DNA of 64,000 bases from Cerioporus squamosus (Eukaryota > Basidiomycota > Agaricomycetes > Polyporales > Polyporaceae), in NCBI GenBank assembly GCA_022592435.1, contig JABYQS010000006.1, positions 186,001-250,000 on the forward strand. Reading direction: 5' to 3'. Below the pieces are notes generated by a model. The model ran no database searches. It was not told where the DNA came from and saw nothing but the letters and a program-made list of their open reading frames with translations. Below, in pieces: positions 33,395-44,812 of the stretch. The position numbers were made by a program, and so were the translations under genes. The first letter of the stretch is position 1, and the number at the start of each line of letters is the position of its first letter.

Positions 33395-35974
33395 ATGCCC
33401 TGGAGAGTTGGCCGGGACCTCAGGCAACTGTCACAAGCCGCACATCGCGTCCTCGAACGTATCCACTCCCCTCACAGTCCCCTATGCGTGATCGCGCAAC
33501 CCCTCCACTCGACCCGTCGTGTTCTATGGCCGCCAGCTGTAGCTCTCAAGCTGAAACATTCCCATGCGCCCACAGCCCAGAACGCGAGTTCCTCGTCGGA
33601 GGCACAAGTACCGCAGGAGGCAGGAGATCCGTTGATGCAGTCGGGGCTTCGTACGGGCGGGTCGAAGGAAGGTGCATACGGAAGCGATCTGGTATCCCCT
33701 GCTCCGCCTCCAGAAGTAGTGGAGGCACTCCGCAAACTATTCGCCCAATACCCCACTGGCTGCACCGTTGCGCACCTCCGAAGCTCGCGAAGTCTATATG
33801 TCGTTCCGCCTCTTCGCCATCCGAGTCACGGGCCAGGACTGGTCTTACATCTTCTGAAGTCAAATGGTCCCGATCTCGCCCTGTGGACCTTGCGTCTGGC
33901 AACCGCGCTCGGCCAGAAATTTCCTGCGACATTATACGGCCAACTCGCGGCCGGTTTGATCAGTCGGAAGAGGTGGCGAGACGTTCTCCGCGTAGCACAT
34001 TTGGCAAGACGAAGCCTCGGCCACACGACCACAGCACTACTCAACTGGCGTCTTCAAGCGTTGATGGAGATCCCGCACTTCGTACCTGTCGAGGAGGCCC
34101 TGGCCCTGTTCGAGAAAGAAGGTGTCAAGCCATCGCGTTTGACGTACCATATCCTCGTCTCGATGCATCTCCGCAATCGCGACCTCCCTTCCGCTCTCGC
34201 CGCGCTGAGTGTCATGGAGTCTGCTGGATATCCTGTGACGAGTATGACATGCGCGATTATCATGCTCAACTACCGTTCCTTTGGCCTCACGCCCTCCATC
34301 AAGGCTCAAGCCCTCGACGCGTTGACGACGACGAGCAACGGTCTGGTCGCGAGCGCGATTCTGAATGGGCTTGTTCAGCTCATGTTAGATGCAGGCGACA
34401 TGTCCGGTGTGGTGGCGATCCTCTCTTCGCTGATGCGAGTCCCCGAAGACCTGTCCTCGGACCTTGGGGCAGGTTTCATCCCGGAAGACGGCGCAGCCGA
34501 CGGGAGAGCACATTCTGCCGCGATCTCTCACACCTCCTTAACTCCCCGCCGAGACATCGTCGACGTGACCACGTACAACATATTGCTCGAATACCTCGCC
34601 GATCAAGGTGACCTTCCTCGCGGCATCCGTGTCTTACAAGAGATGCGCGGTGCAGAGATTCGTCCCAACAGCCGCACTGCTGCCGCATTGGCTCGCTTGT
34701 ACTTCGCCACAGGCCAGACCAACGATGCGCTGCATGTCGTCGCCGGCACGCTCACAAATCTACCCGCCGCTGTCTCCGTTCTCGACCGCCTAGGCTTCAA
34801 GGCATCCATTCCGCCGGAGCAACCCATTCCCCCTCCGACCCGTCCGACAATTGAGATCTTCAACTCTCTCCTGCTTGGCACTCTCAGGGACCATGGACTC
34901 AAGGGGCTTCACTCGGTACTGTCCATGCTGCGCATCGCAGAAGTCGAAGCGGACCCGACGACACTTACGATCCTACTGTCTCACAAGCACCGACGTGAAT
35001 TCGCCAGTCCGCGGGAGCTGATCAGGATTGTACGCATCCTGATGTCGCAGGGGGCGACTCCGACGATGCAACATCTCCACGTTCTTCTAGCTTCATTATT
35101 ACGGCAGGAGCGCGAGAGCACCCGAGCCCGGGGATGGCACGTCTTCCCGCCACCGAATCCCGAAATTATGGACACTATGGCTGAGGAGCTGGTTCGTAAT
35201 GCCTACTCCCACCCCACTGCAGGCATCACCTTCCCCACCCGCCGCAAGCACCGCAATCTCCTCCGCCCTATTGTGCAGTCCCTCGCCGACCGCGGGGTGC
35301 AGAGCGACCGTGTAACCTTCGGTATGCGCATCAAGCAGGACGGGGTGGTCAGGCACAACATGGAAGCCGCGAACCAGGCGTTCTGCGCCTTGGTCGACTC
35401 GGGGGTCCAACCGAACATATACCACTACGCTGCACTCATGGAGGGCTATGTCGAAACAGGGGACATGGACGCCGCGGAGAGCACGTTCCGTGCGGCGATG
35501 GAGGCCGGCCTGGAGCCGAACGTCAAGACGTACACCATCCTCATATTTGGCTACGCCCGACTCGCTCGCCCGGCCGTGGCGGTCAAGGCGTTCCGCAAAA
35601 TGGTCGCGCAGGGCATTCGTCCAGACGTGCCGGTGGTCGATGCACTCGTGAGCGCGTTCTTCCGGGCGAAGGCGTATGGGATGGCGCGGCGCGTCCTCCT
35701 GCGGCTGTGGCCCCAGGTCGCGCCTCTCGAGGACAAGATGCTTGACGCCCCTCTGAGGGAGTTGGCCGTTGCCTTTCGCGAGCTTCATGTGGCCAATGAG
35801 GGAGATCGGAAGCGGTTGACGTCTGATGAGCAGCGGGCTCTCCGGACTGCCATCCGTGAGATTGCGGCGACGTGGAAGGATGTGACGACGAAGGGGCTGA
35901 AAGGCAGGAGGAAGGGGTCTGCTCGTGGTGTAGTGACACGTACACCCAAATATACTAAAGCTCTAGATGGCTAA
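33395..35974 (+). CDS. Pentatricopeptide repeat (PPR) protein, probably mitochondrial
   Basis: A single exon of 859 codons, unusual here because most neighbours have many introns. The N-terminus (MPWRVGRDLRQLSQAAHRVL) is basic and amphipathic, suitable for mitochondrial import. Degenerate 35-residue repeats occur through the protein, for example SRLTYHILVSMHLRNRDLPSA, TYNILLEYLADQGDLPRGIR, NIYHYAALMEGYVETGDMDA and NVKTYTILIFGYARLARPAV. The C-terminus is basic (KGLKGRRKGSARG). PPR proteins bind organellar RNA and act in its maturation, stability or translation. The ATG at 33395 is the first in-frame ATG with a targeting-like sequence; an upstream spliced start is possible. The RNA target is unknown. 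Confidence 0.82.
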   Translation: MPWRVGRDLRQLSQAAHRVLERIHSPHSPLCVIAQPLHSTRRVLWPPAVALKLKHSHAPTAQNASSSSEAQVPQEAGDPLMQSGLRTGGSKEGAYGSDLVSPAPPPEVVEALRKLFAQYPTGCTVAHLRSSRSLYVVPPLRHPSHGPGLVLHLLKSNGPDLALWTLRLATALGQKFPATLYGQLAAGLISRKRWRDVLRVAHLARRSLGHTTTALLNWRLQALMEIPHFVPVEEALALFEKEGVKPSRLTYHILVSMHLRNRDLPSALAALSVMESAGYPVTSMTCAIIMLNYRSFGLTPSIKAQALDALTTTSNGLVASAILNGLVQLMLDAGDMSGVVAILSSLMRVPEDLSSDLGAGFIPEDGAADGRAHSAAISHTSLTPRRDIVDVTTYNILLEYLADQGDLPRGIRVLQEMRGAEIRPNSRTAAALARLYFATGQTNDALHVVAGTLTNLPAAVSVLDRLGFKASIPPEQPIPPPTRPTIEIFNSLLLGTLRDHGLKGLHSVLSMLRIAEVEADPTTLTILLSHKHRREFASPRELIRIVRILMSQGATPTMQHLHVLLASLLRQERESTRARGWHVFPPPNPEIMDTMAEELVRNAYSHPTAGITFPTRRKHRNLLRPIVQSLADRGVQSDRVTFGMRIKQDGVVRHNMEAANQAFCALVDSGVQPNIYHYAALMEGYVETGDMDAAESTFRAAMEAGLEPNVKTYTILIFGYARLARPAVAVKAFRKMVAQGIRPDVPVVDALVSAFFRAKAYGMARRVLLRLWPQVAPLEDKMLDAPLRELAVAFRELHVANEGDRKRLTSDEQRALRTAIREIAATWKDVTTKGLKGRRKGSARGVVTRTPKYTKALDG

Positions 35975-36255
35975 TTGCGCTGCACCTGTATACTTGCTGC
36001 CTTGACGAGTCGACCTTTTGAAGGCTGCAGTTGACATGGTTCCCAAGCAGACTAATCCTAGGGTCGGGATACCGAGCGACTTGCGAGGACAATGAATAGG
36101 GTAATATGCGGATTATGATTCTATTGGATGGGGGTAATCAAAACAAAGCATGGATGGTACTACGAATACAAGAGCGTTGCGTGAAGAGACATAAGTATAG
36201 ATAGTAAATTACTGATCCACAGGATCGTTTCCTTCCTTTCGGTGACTCCCCTTCG

Positions 36256-38137
36256 TTACGGCACAGCAAACCTAGCATCAAGCAGGCGTAGCGCATCACG
36301 AACACCGTCAGCCATGACTTCCCGAACGCGCTGGCGACCGCATTTGACCAGTACGTCCTGCGGCACGAGTTGCGGCGGCGACGAGGTTCGCGTCCGCTGC
36401 CGCTCGTGGTACTGGGCGTGGGGATCAGTGAGGATGATGGGCTGACTGTCGAACTGTTGCGTGAACGCAGGTGGGAGGCCGATACTGGGAGATAAGCCGC
36501 GCTCGGGCGTGATGGAGCCCGGGGCTGGTGATATCTCCACGCGGGGGCCTGTGCACTTGGAGCGGCGAGCGACAACGTCGGCCAAGAGCGACAGGTCCGT
36601 GAAGGCGGCGTTCGGGTGAGACTTGATCTGCCGCCAGGCGGCGTCGCAGGGAATGGTCTCCGTCGTGGTGAGGGGCTCCGACATCAGCAGCGAGGACGTC
36701 AGGGGTGCCGCTGCAGCTGCAGCCGACGAGGCGGACGACTCGCCGTTCGATCGACCACAGGCAGCAGGGTTCCCACAGCAACCACCACCGCTGCCCTTCG
36801 CGGATGAGCAGTTGCCGCTGCCATTCTCGCAGCGACCGGGACAGTCCTTGCAAGGTGACGCGCAGGCGACGGACTGGCTGATGGCGGCGCAGAAGGCTTT
36901 CCCGAAGGCGTCGTCTGCACAGGCCAAGCAGTTTGCTGGGTCACCAGTACACGACGGTATCTCCGGCTTGGGTGGTTCGGGGGCCGGGATAGTGATGGGG
37001 AAGATGGGCTGTAGTGAGGGGTTGTGGGTCCGACGGCGCAGCGGTATGGGCGGTTGGTACGCTGGGAGGTTGTCGAGGATAGAGGATGGCTGAGGTGGTG
37101 CAATCACAGGTGATGCGGCGGTAACGCGTGCTGCGTGCTGATCAGCTGTCTCCAGCTTCATAGATGCAACCCCGACAGCAGACATCCGCTCCGCGACTTG
37201 CTGGAGAGCCAGCTCGCGGCAGACGCAGGGGGTGTTGTCGCTGCAGAAGCCGCAGTCGAAGGTGTCGAGCGACCCGCCAGGCTCGAAGAGACTGGACTTG
37301 CCGGACGTGGCGAGCTCGAAGATGCCGTTGAGGCCGTAGTTCTGGGAGAAGAGGGGGGTGTCGCGCGCGGACGGCGGCATGGGCGAGAAGCTAGAATGGA
37401 TATCTGAGTCCGCCGAGGATATAGCGGACGGGGAAGAGGCATAGGCAGTCGGCGGGAAGGAGGTCTGTGTCAGACCGGACAGGGGATCGACAGAAGCTCT
37501 TGAACGCTTCTTAGCAGGTGATTGGGTGAGGTCGTACGGTGGCTGTGGGGAATATTCGTCTCGCGGTCTCTTGACAGAGCTGCGCTCCGCTTCGAACTGG
37601 GCCACCTTCTCCTTGAGAACTGTGTTCTCATTGCGGAGCTTCTCGTTCTCCTCCTTGAGCCGCTTCGCGATGTTCTGTAACGCGACGTTCCGCTCGATCT
37701 CCCCCTGCTCGTATTGCTGCACACGAGCCTGAAGCTCGGCAAGCTGCGACTGTTTACGCTCACGGAAGGCGCGTTGAGCAGCCCTAGACAAGCATGTCAA
37801 GCCGGAGATATATGCACGACGAGGGGGGAAGCGCACCTGTTCTGAACACGTCGACCTTTCGCGTCGGTCTACCAGCACGCGCCTTCGGGTCAGTTTCGGA
37901 ACTAGCGCCGATGGGATTTCGGACGACGCACCTCGGTAGTCTCTTGCGGTGGTGGTGCCACGTCTTTCTTGGGCTTGCGGCCTGGCTTTGGCTTCGCGGG
38001 GATGACCCACTCCTTCGAAGCTATGTCCGATGTCTGTGAGAACGTGTCTGGACACATGTGAACGCATCCGGCGTACCGGTTGCCCATAGTTTTGCAGAGG
38101 AGGCGGAAGACTCGGCCGAGGCAGCTGGGGCACTCAT
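36256..38137 (-). CDS. hapX: HapX-type bZIP iron regulator with Hap4-like domain
   Basis: Four exons (38137-38077, 38020-37932, 37868-37837, 37783-36256) give 569 aa. Residues about 21-40 carry the CCAAT-complex-binding motif SKEWVIPAKPKPGRKP. The basic region QNRAAQRAFRERK (about 56-69) is followed by a leucine-zipper-like coiled coil (ELQARVQQYEQGEIERN, then LKEENEKLRNEN). Cys-rich clusters lie downstream: CGFCSDNTPCVC (about 236), CTGDPANCLAC (about 337), CKDCPGRC (about 372) and GGCCGNPAAC (about 392), as expected for iron-sensing segments. HapX represses iron-using pathways and promotes iron uptake through the CCAAT-binding complex. Exon 3 is only 32 nt and holds the front of the basic region. 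The C-terminal CGRQRVREVMADGV tail is of unknown role. Confidence 0.92.
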
Positions 38138-40182
38138 GGCGGAGACGACGGGGCGCGATGCGCGACGTCGGGGACGGTGAGAGAAGGGTTGAGGACGCTG
38201 GGAACAGCGAGCGAGGAGGGGGTGTTATATGAGAAGCTCGCAGGGGACGGGGAGATCTCTGGGTTAACTGATTAGATAGAGCGAGGCATCTGCCTTTTAT
38301 CATGGCCCAGATAATCGACGGGCGGCTGCGGGATCTAGATCGCTCAGGGCGCTTGCTGTACCCCAGACATGTCAGCTTGAAGCTCGTTCGGAGGGCTGGA
38401 CAGGCACATCTCCTGCTCCTCCCATGCTGCCCGTCTTCTCAACTTCTCCAACGTCTCTTTCGCAACTTCTGGCCTGAGATTCAGCTTTTAAACCCGGTCT
38501 TGCCCGCACAGAAGCCTTGGCACCCATGTTGCCTCGAGGTTCGCAAGCCTGTCCGGCGTGCTCCACGTGCTGACGGTCTGACGCTTACTGAACTGCGTCT
38601 CGAACCAGATTCGCGCAGGCAGTACTCCCCGGCATTCTGGCCGCCCATATCTCCAGATGTCCAGATGTCCACTGCCCGGCGGTACAAGCCGCAATTCGGA
38701 ATTCGTTTGTGGAGATGACATCGAGTGCGTGGACGCTGCGCTTGTGCTCCGGCCTTTCGTGGAAAGTTTCGCTACTGCGTCTCCAGACAGGAATTCCGAA
38801 TTCCATGAGTGCTTCCGCATGTCGCTCACTCCATCTGTGATGCATCCCGGACAGTTCTTTGATACGGCACGCCGTTTTTTCCACCTTGCAAGTTGCAAGC
38901 TACCGACCCTGTCGGCCTGACTATTCCGGTATGGGTGAGTCCTGTCTCGCCCCATTGTTTGCTATTCATTCGCTGTCTACCTTTGCCCAGTCGACATCTC
39001 GCCCGGCAACTAGTTACGACACCTTGTTCATCCTGAGGGCGCCATAGCAGCCCCGGGGTCCCAACAGTTTTCACAACCTCCATGGAGGTGTTCCACCGCA
39101 TTCCTCAGCGGTTAGTAACCCAGGTCAACTCGTTTCGAACAAGCGGTCGGTCGGTGCAAGGTACGGGCGGGGATCGTCGCATTCAATCCTTCTTTGGCGT
39201 CCTCGGGGCCGTGACAGCCGGGGTGTTTGATGTCCCGTGCGCTTCAGTTAATCATCGTGGATCCACGACGTCGACCGGCCTCGATATCGCGGAGGTCCGA
39301 AAGCACTCATAGCACCGTGTGTGTGCTTTCAGAGCCGACGGCTATCGAGGCGCTCGATTGTGGGGAAGACAGCATCCTCGCAGCGTGGTCTGCGCATCCC
39401 GGGGTCGCCACCATGCTGCGAGAAGTACGTTGAACCAACCCCCGTCTTGCGCTGTCGCGCCATATCTCGCCCTGCCGGGGGCATTTTGCATGCGTGGTCT
39501 GGGACGACATCGTAGAGTGACGTCAAGAAGGTCGCGGCAATTTTGGGTCCTCTGCTCTCCGCTGTCGCTGTCACTCATGCAGCCGCTGTAGCCATGATCT
39601 TCTTGCTTGTCCGGCAAGCTTCGGCGGACTTGGCTCCAGGCCGCCGACCCTGTCGTACAATGTCTCACAACCCATTTTTCTGTGACCCTCCCGCCCTGAG
39701 ATGCAGGCCACAAGCGCCATTTGTTGGCGGTACGTTGATATGAACAATCTCGACAACGGAGATGTGAGAGCTGTATGTTTGCCGCATGCGTTAGATATTC
39801 GTATCTACCATATACAGGCGGTATGAGGCTTCTTGATGGTGGTCTGAAGAACACCGCTCGCGGCATCACATTACCAAGGTGGGAATGCATACAATTGATG
39901 CTTCGGTGGCCTGATTCAGCTCCATCGCCTCGGCCCCCACATCGAGTATGCCCTTTGCGGAGCCGTATGGAGGCGTATGGAGGCCATGCGCCCTTCTCTC
40001 GCGACATACGGGCCTTTACCCGGTGCGATGCAGGCCGGGTGCTTCTCTTGATGTTCCTGCTCCCAGATGGTCTTCAGCTTACCGATACTGTACTTTACAT
40101 CCGCTGGATAGCGCCTGATCACGCCCTTTTGGCAGATTTTTGCTGTCGCCGCGTTTGACAGGATTGTTTCTTCGTTGCGAGG

Positions 40183-40183
<1 letters not shown>

Positions 40184-40225
<42 letters not shown>
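40184..40225. repeat. Poly(C) tract of 42 bases
   Basis: An uninterrupted run of 42 C on the plus strand (G on the minus strand). It creates artificial poly-Pro and poly-Gly open frames. Such a run is prone to slippage and to length error in sequencing, so the exact length is uncertain. The G strand could form quadruplex structure. Confidence 0.95.
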
Positions 40226-40227
<2 letters not shown>

Positions 40228-40532
40228 GGTCAGGTCCAGGGCAGGTCGTCGCTGGTGCGGCCCGAGAAGCATGTCTTCGTGCGTTCCGAGAATCGTCGCT
40301 CAACCAAGGCGAGTGGCGGGTCTCTCCCACTGCGGCCTCCAGTGCCTGCGTCCTTTGTTCCGATTGACAGTCGTTTCGATGTACGGGCTGGGAAGATACA
40401 ACGACGCCAAGGCCGTTCGTCTCCGATCGACGACTGTATATTCAACTGCGGGGAACTGCGGAGAACTTCAATGGTGAGTGTAACCAGTATCTCGGTTTGT
40501 CCAGCGTTGAGTAGGATCCGAACCTATCGCTA

Positions 40533-40620
40533 TCATTAATGGAGGCCTGGCGGTGGGCTCCACACGGTATGTTCATTCATTAATGGAGGCCTGGCGGTGG
40601 GCTCCACACGGTATGTTCAT
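40533..40620. repeat. 44-bp perfect tandem duplication
   Basis: Two identical 44-bp units (40533-40576 and 40577-40620), each beginning TCATTAATGGAGGCC and ending TATGTTCAT. It lies in noncoding DNA about 300 bp from the poly(C) run. It may be a recent replication-slippage event. Confidence 0.93.
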
Positions 40621-41936
40621 TCTCAAGGAAGCGAGGCTTCGGCATCTTCCCCAACATACACGAGCGCTGCCATTTGGAATGAGAAGACATCGCAGACATG
40701 TTGTCCACGAATTGTTATCGTTGTTCTCATGTCTCTCCGGCCAGATCTTCGCACGACGGGGACACAGGACCCACAACGATCATCGTATCTTCACCACCTC
40801 TACATGCAGGAACGCGGAGCACAAGGGGCACACTGGAGCACGCGTCCGTGTCTTCTTCGCTGTCGTCGGTGCCGATCCATACCCGTAGCGGACACCCCAA
40901 CGTCTCTCGAGCACAAGCATCAGCAATAGTACCACAAGGGCGCGAAGATACGCTGATCTGATCAGCACAGTATCACATTTACTGTCAAGAGTGACAATCA
41001 TGCATTCTGATGAGCCGGTAGGAGCTTGGTAGGAGCGACGTCGGCGGCGCGGGGACTATCTACTTACTCCATGTTCACTGTCAAGCAGATGGGCGGGTGA
41101 ACCGCGAAAATAGTCGCTCCATGTCTGTTTGACAGCGGACGCTGTTGGTGCAGGTTCAGTGGTCAGCTCCCAGGTCCATCGGGAACCCAGGGGACCGTTC
41201 ACTCCCGCTCCAAGAAGCACAAGGGAGCACGGTCCTGACAGCGACAGCGGCTATGAGCAGGAGATGTTGTGCACTTGCCGGTGGGTATAGTGCGGGTATT
41301 TCGCCTCCGACCAGGACGTCGGGATTCCTAAAACCCGCCCTGGCATTGGTATGGCGGACGCGCTGATGTGCTCCTTACTGCCAGAGCTTGAGAGAGTGCT
41401 ATGTCCGATTCGACCCTCCCCGTGTCCATCCGTGTTATGTCTGTACTGCCAACGGCTCTTCTCCCGACCTGAGACGAACGCACCCGACCTGAGGTATCGG
41501 GTGTTTCGCTTCTTCACAGTCGAACCGCTGAGCGCGGTGTTGGTGTCGGGCGATACTGGCCGGACCGGTGCAACTTCTTCCTGTTGACCGGGATGACCTG
41601 TAGTTGTCGTGGGTTGGTTATTTTCCGGCGGTGTATGGGCGCACGAGGGATTGAGTTTGTACCTCGACGTAACGTGGTCGTGTGCACGCACATCCAGGCG
41701 CCGGTGCCCATCTGGGACAAGAACGTGCCCACGCGTCCCTCTGTGGTCTCACAACAGCCAAACCGGACCCGCTGCAGTCCCAGCGGACGACGTCCATGGG
41801 TCGAGTATCACGCACGTGCGTACGCCGCCCTCTACTACTTGTCTACGCTGCTATCGCGGCGACCAGCTCTAGTACCCACTGTGCCTGTCCGGAGGCTCCA
41901 TGTTGATGGGCGGGAGTTAGCTTTGATGTCGGAGCG

Positions 41937-41943
41937 CATATAG
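41937..41943 (+). promoter_or_regulatory. TATA-like element before GIT1
   Basis: CATATAG lies about 56-62 bp upstream of the ATG at 41999, the same distance as the TATA-like boxes before the SDR genes. It is a weak match. Confidence 0.35.
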
Positions 41944-41998
41944 GTGCGTTAGCTCAAGTGCCTCCCGCCGGCGCACTCCTCTCCTTCAGTCCACCACC

Positions 41999-44565
41999 AT
42001 GGCTTCCTCCGAGGACAAGGTAGCGGCGGGAACGACCATCGCAACCGTCGGCTACGAAGGCGGTGCGAACGAGCAGAAGGAGAGCACGACTCCCGTCAAG
42101 GCGCAGCAGCCCGCCCAATCCAGGAAGGCGGCGCTCAGTGCGTACATGACTATCGCCGCCGCGGCCTTCGGTTTGATTTCAGATGGATGTACGTGCAAAG
42201 TTTGCGTTCATTCCAATCGTCCACCTCTGATGATGCACCGCAGACCAGAACAATATTATGACTATGACCAATGTCAGGCTAGCCCGTTCTCGGCGCATGT
42301 TTCAACGCGATGTGCTCACGCTGCAATGGGAATACCCCGCAGGTCGTGTTCAAGAAACTCTATCCCATCGAGTACACATCGGATGTGTCTACCCGGGTGT
42401 CCAACGCCTTGCTCGTAGGTAAGCGCACAACGCCCTTCCGTACAAGGTTTGTTCCTACGTGACGTGAGACGTTAACACGCCCTCTGATTGTCAGGCGCGG
42501 TCCTTGGCCAGGTCGTGGTAGGACTGCTCTGTGACAGAATCGGACGCAAGGCGGCGCTCGTCACCACCACGCTGCTTATAGTCATCGGCGCAATCCTTGG
42601 CACCGCCGCGCACGGCGCGCATGGGAGCGTTCAGGGCATGTTCTGGTTTTTGACCGTTGCCAGAGGAATCACCGGTGTGGTCAGTCTATGACGTCTTGCT
42701 GGCATATGGCAGTCTCGTTAACCTGTGTGCTCCACAGGGTGTTGGCGGAGAGTATCCTGCCTCGTCGACAAGCGCGAGCGAGGCCGCCAATGAGAAAATT
42801 CTCAAACAACGCGGTCCTGGTGCGCATTCCGTAAAGCTGCCTGACTGCGCGATCATTCACGTCTAACGGGCCCTTGCAGTGTTCATCATGGTCACGAACT
42901 TCGTGCTCAGCGTACGTCCGCGCGCAGACGTCGGCTTTGTCATGGTCCGCTTGCTGACGGACCGCCTAGTTCGGAGGACCCTTGGCGGTGTCCGTTTTCC
43001 TTATCGTTCTCTCAGCGGCCGGAGAAAACCACTTGCCCACCGTTTGGCGCGTATGCTTCGGCATCGGGGTTCTCCTGCCCCTTACGGTGTTTTACTTCCG
43101 TATGCGAATGCTCACGACGACGCTGTGAGTGGTTTCCAGGAAGCATGGCACTGGTTGCCGAGGCTAACTGCGCCCCGTCGGACAGCTTCCGGAAGGGAGC
43201 CATCAAGAGTGAGCTCATTGCTTCTTCTGCACACTGGATATTCACGCGATGTACAGGACGCGTACCCTACGGACTGGTTCTCAGGCGGTACTGGAGAACC
43301 TTGATCGGTACCTGTGGTGCTTGGTACGGATACTACACAGCTACGGCCTTGGCACATCACTGACTTTGGGGTCAGGTTCCTATACGACTTTGTATGGGAC
43401 TGCGTCCATCGTTCGTCACGCCTACCGCTCATCTCCACATCTGGTCTAGGTCACGTTCCCCAATGGCGTGTTCTCCGGTACGATTATTTCAAGTGTCATC
43501 AAGAACGGGGACATCAAACAGACGGCGGAGTGGCAACTGTTGTTGGGTGCCATTGCCCTCCCTGGTGCGCACTTCCTACTTTGAGCCCCTGACGTCAACT
43601 GACCCTGCGTAGGTGTGTTCGTCGGTGCACTCCTATGCAATCCACTCGGACGTCGGAACACAGTACGTGGCACACCTGACAGTTCGAGGGACAGTATTCC
43701 GAATACTGTATTCCAGATGATTCTTGGTTTCAGCGGCTACCTTGTCTTCGGTAGGTTTGGTTCCCGCGGCACTCGCGGCCGTTCAGTAGCATGCTGATTG
43801 AACTTGGATTAGGTTTGATTATAGGCTGCGCGTATGAGAAGATCACCAGAATCATCCCGCTCTTCGTCATATTGTATGCTCACTTTCTGCGGTGTCGGTC
43901 TGGAGCGTTACTCATCGGCTATTTTCTGCTCCAGCTACGGGTTGATGCAGTCCTTCGGTAACTTGGTGACTGGCAATCAAACCTCCTCGGTTGTTTCCAC
44001 ATGCTCATCTCGTATGCTAGGGCCCGGGTGACATGCTTGGTCTCGTGAGCGCTGAGTACGTTACGACATGTCATTCTAATTCGGATATCGAGTGCTAATA
44101 ATGCCTTCATAGGTCGTTCGCGACTCCTGTCCGGTAAGTGAACGGAGTGCAGGCTACAACGACATACGGCCGCTCATCTATTAATGTCCGCCCAGGGGGA
44201 CGTGCTACGGACTGTCGGCAGCCATAGGGAAGACCGGGGCGGCAATCGGTACTCAGGCGTTCACTCCCATCCAGAACAACCTGGGCAAGAAGTGAGCACA
44301 ATACTTGAAGCTCTAGCCAGGGCCTTCTGACTTCACCCTCTTTGTTAGATGGACGTTCATCATCGCCGCCATTTGCGGTGTGACCGGGATCTTGGTCACC
44401 TACTTCTTCGTTCCGGACTTGACCGGCGTAGATCTTGCGGACGAAGACGAGAAGTTCCTCAAGTACCTTGCTGAGAACGGGTGGGAGGGCGAAGTTGGAG
44501 ACGATGAGGACGGCCTGGTGGACGACGACTCTTCCAACAGCTCCATCGCGGAGAAGAAGGTCTAG
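41999..44565 (+). CDS. GIT1: GIT1-type glycerophosphodiester/phosphate MFS permease
   Basis: A many-exon MFS transporter. After a hydrophilic N-terminus comes KAALSAYMTIAAAAFGLISDG, then YQNNIMTMTNVVFKKLYP, the loop 2-3 signature LLCDRIGRKAAL, the FVLS / FGGPLAVSVFLIVLSAAGE segments, the family motif YDFVTFPNGVFSGTIISSVI, then LGAIALPGVFVGALLCNPLG, GTCYGLSAAIGKTGAAIGTQ and a last helix FIIAAICGVTGILVTYFFVP. The order and the LYDFVTFPNGVFS block match yeast Git1, which imports glycerophosphoinositol and related phosphodiesters under phosphate limitation. One internal exon (encoding SFATPV) is about 23 nt. The acidic C-terminal tail ends in SIAEKKV. All junctions examined keep the frame, so the gene looks intact. 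The exact substrate is inference. Confidence 0.88.
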
Positions 44566-44812
44566 ATTCATGACCCGCACTAACGCCTGTTCACGATTTA
44601 TGTCTGAGATGAGATCCAGGGCCACTGTCCATAAGCATTGTAGTTTTTATCGGATGCTGTTGCGTAGAAGTGCTGCATGCGCATGGAGGTGCACGACAGG
44701 GAACGAGCGGCCAGTAGACGCCCATGAACATCTAGACGCCCTGGCAGGAAAACCGTGTGGCGGCAGCGTTCGCGTCACTCGGAGCGCGTCGACGTTCTCT
44801 CTCCTGCTGTTC

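Larger units (their letters stand above)
38138..41998. other. Gene-free 3.9-kb interval between hapX and GIT1
   Basis: The two flanking genes are divergent, so both promoters lie here. No open frame shows a domain or a consistent splice pattern. The interval contains a 42-C homopolymer, an exact 44-bp tandem duplication and nearby EcoRI-like palindromes (GGAATTCCGAATTCC, about 38791-38805). It may hold old transposon debris or a noncoding RNA; I cannot support either. Confidence 0.5.

Noticed and set aside
35099..35788. 229-codon minus-strand frame
   Set aside because: It is antisense to PPR repeats and has no domain.
40140..40367. Poly-Pro and poly-Gly open frames around the C run
   Set aside because: They are created by the 42-base homopolymer and have no support outside it.
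40513..40540. tRNA-like B-box (GGTTCGGATCC on the minus strand)
   Set aside because: The T-arm stem does not pair properly and no matching A box or acceptor stem is seen.
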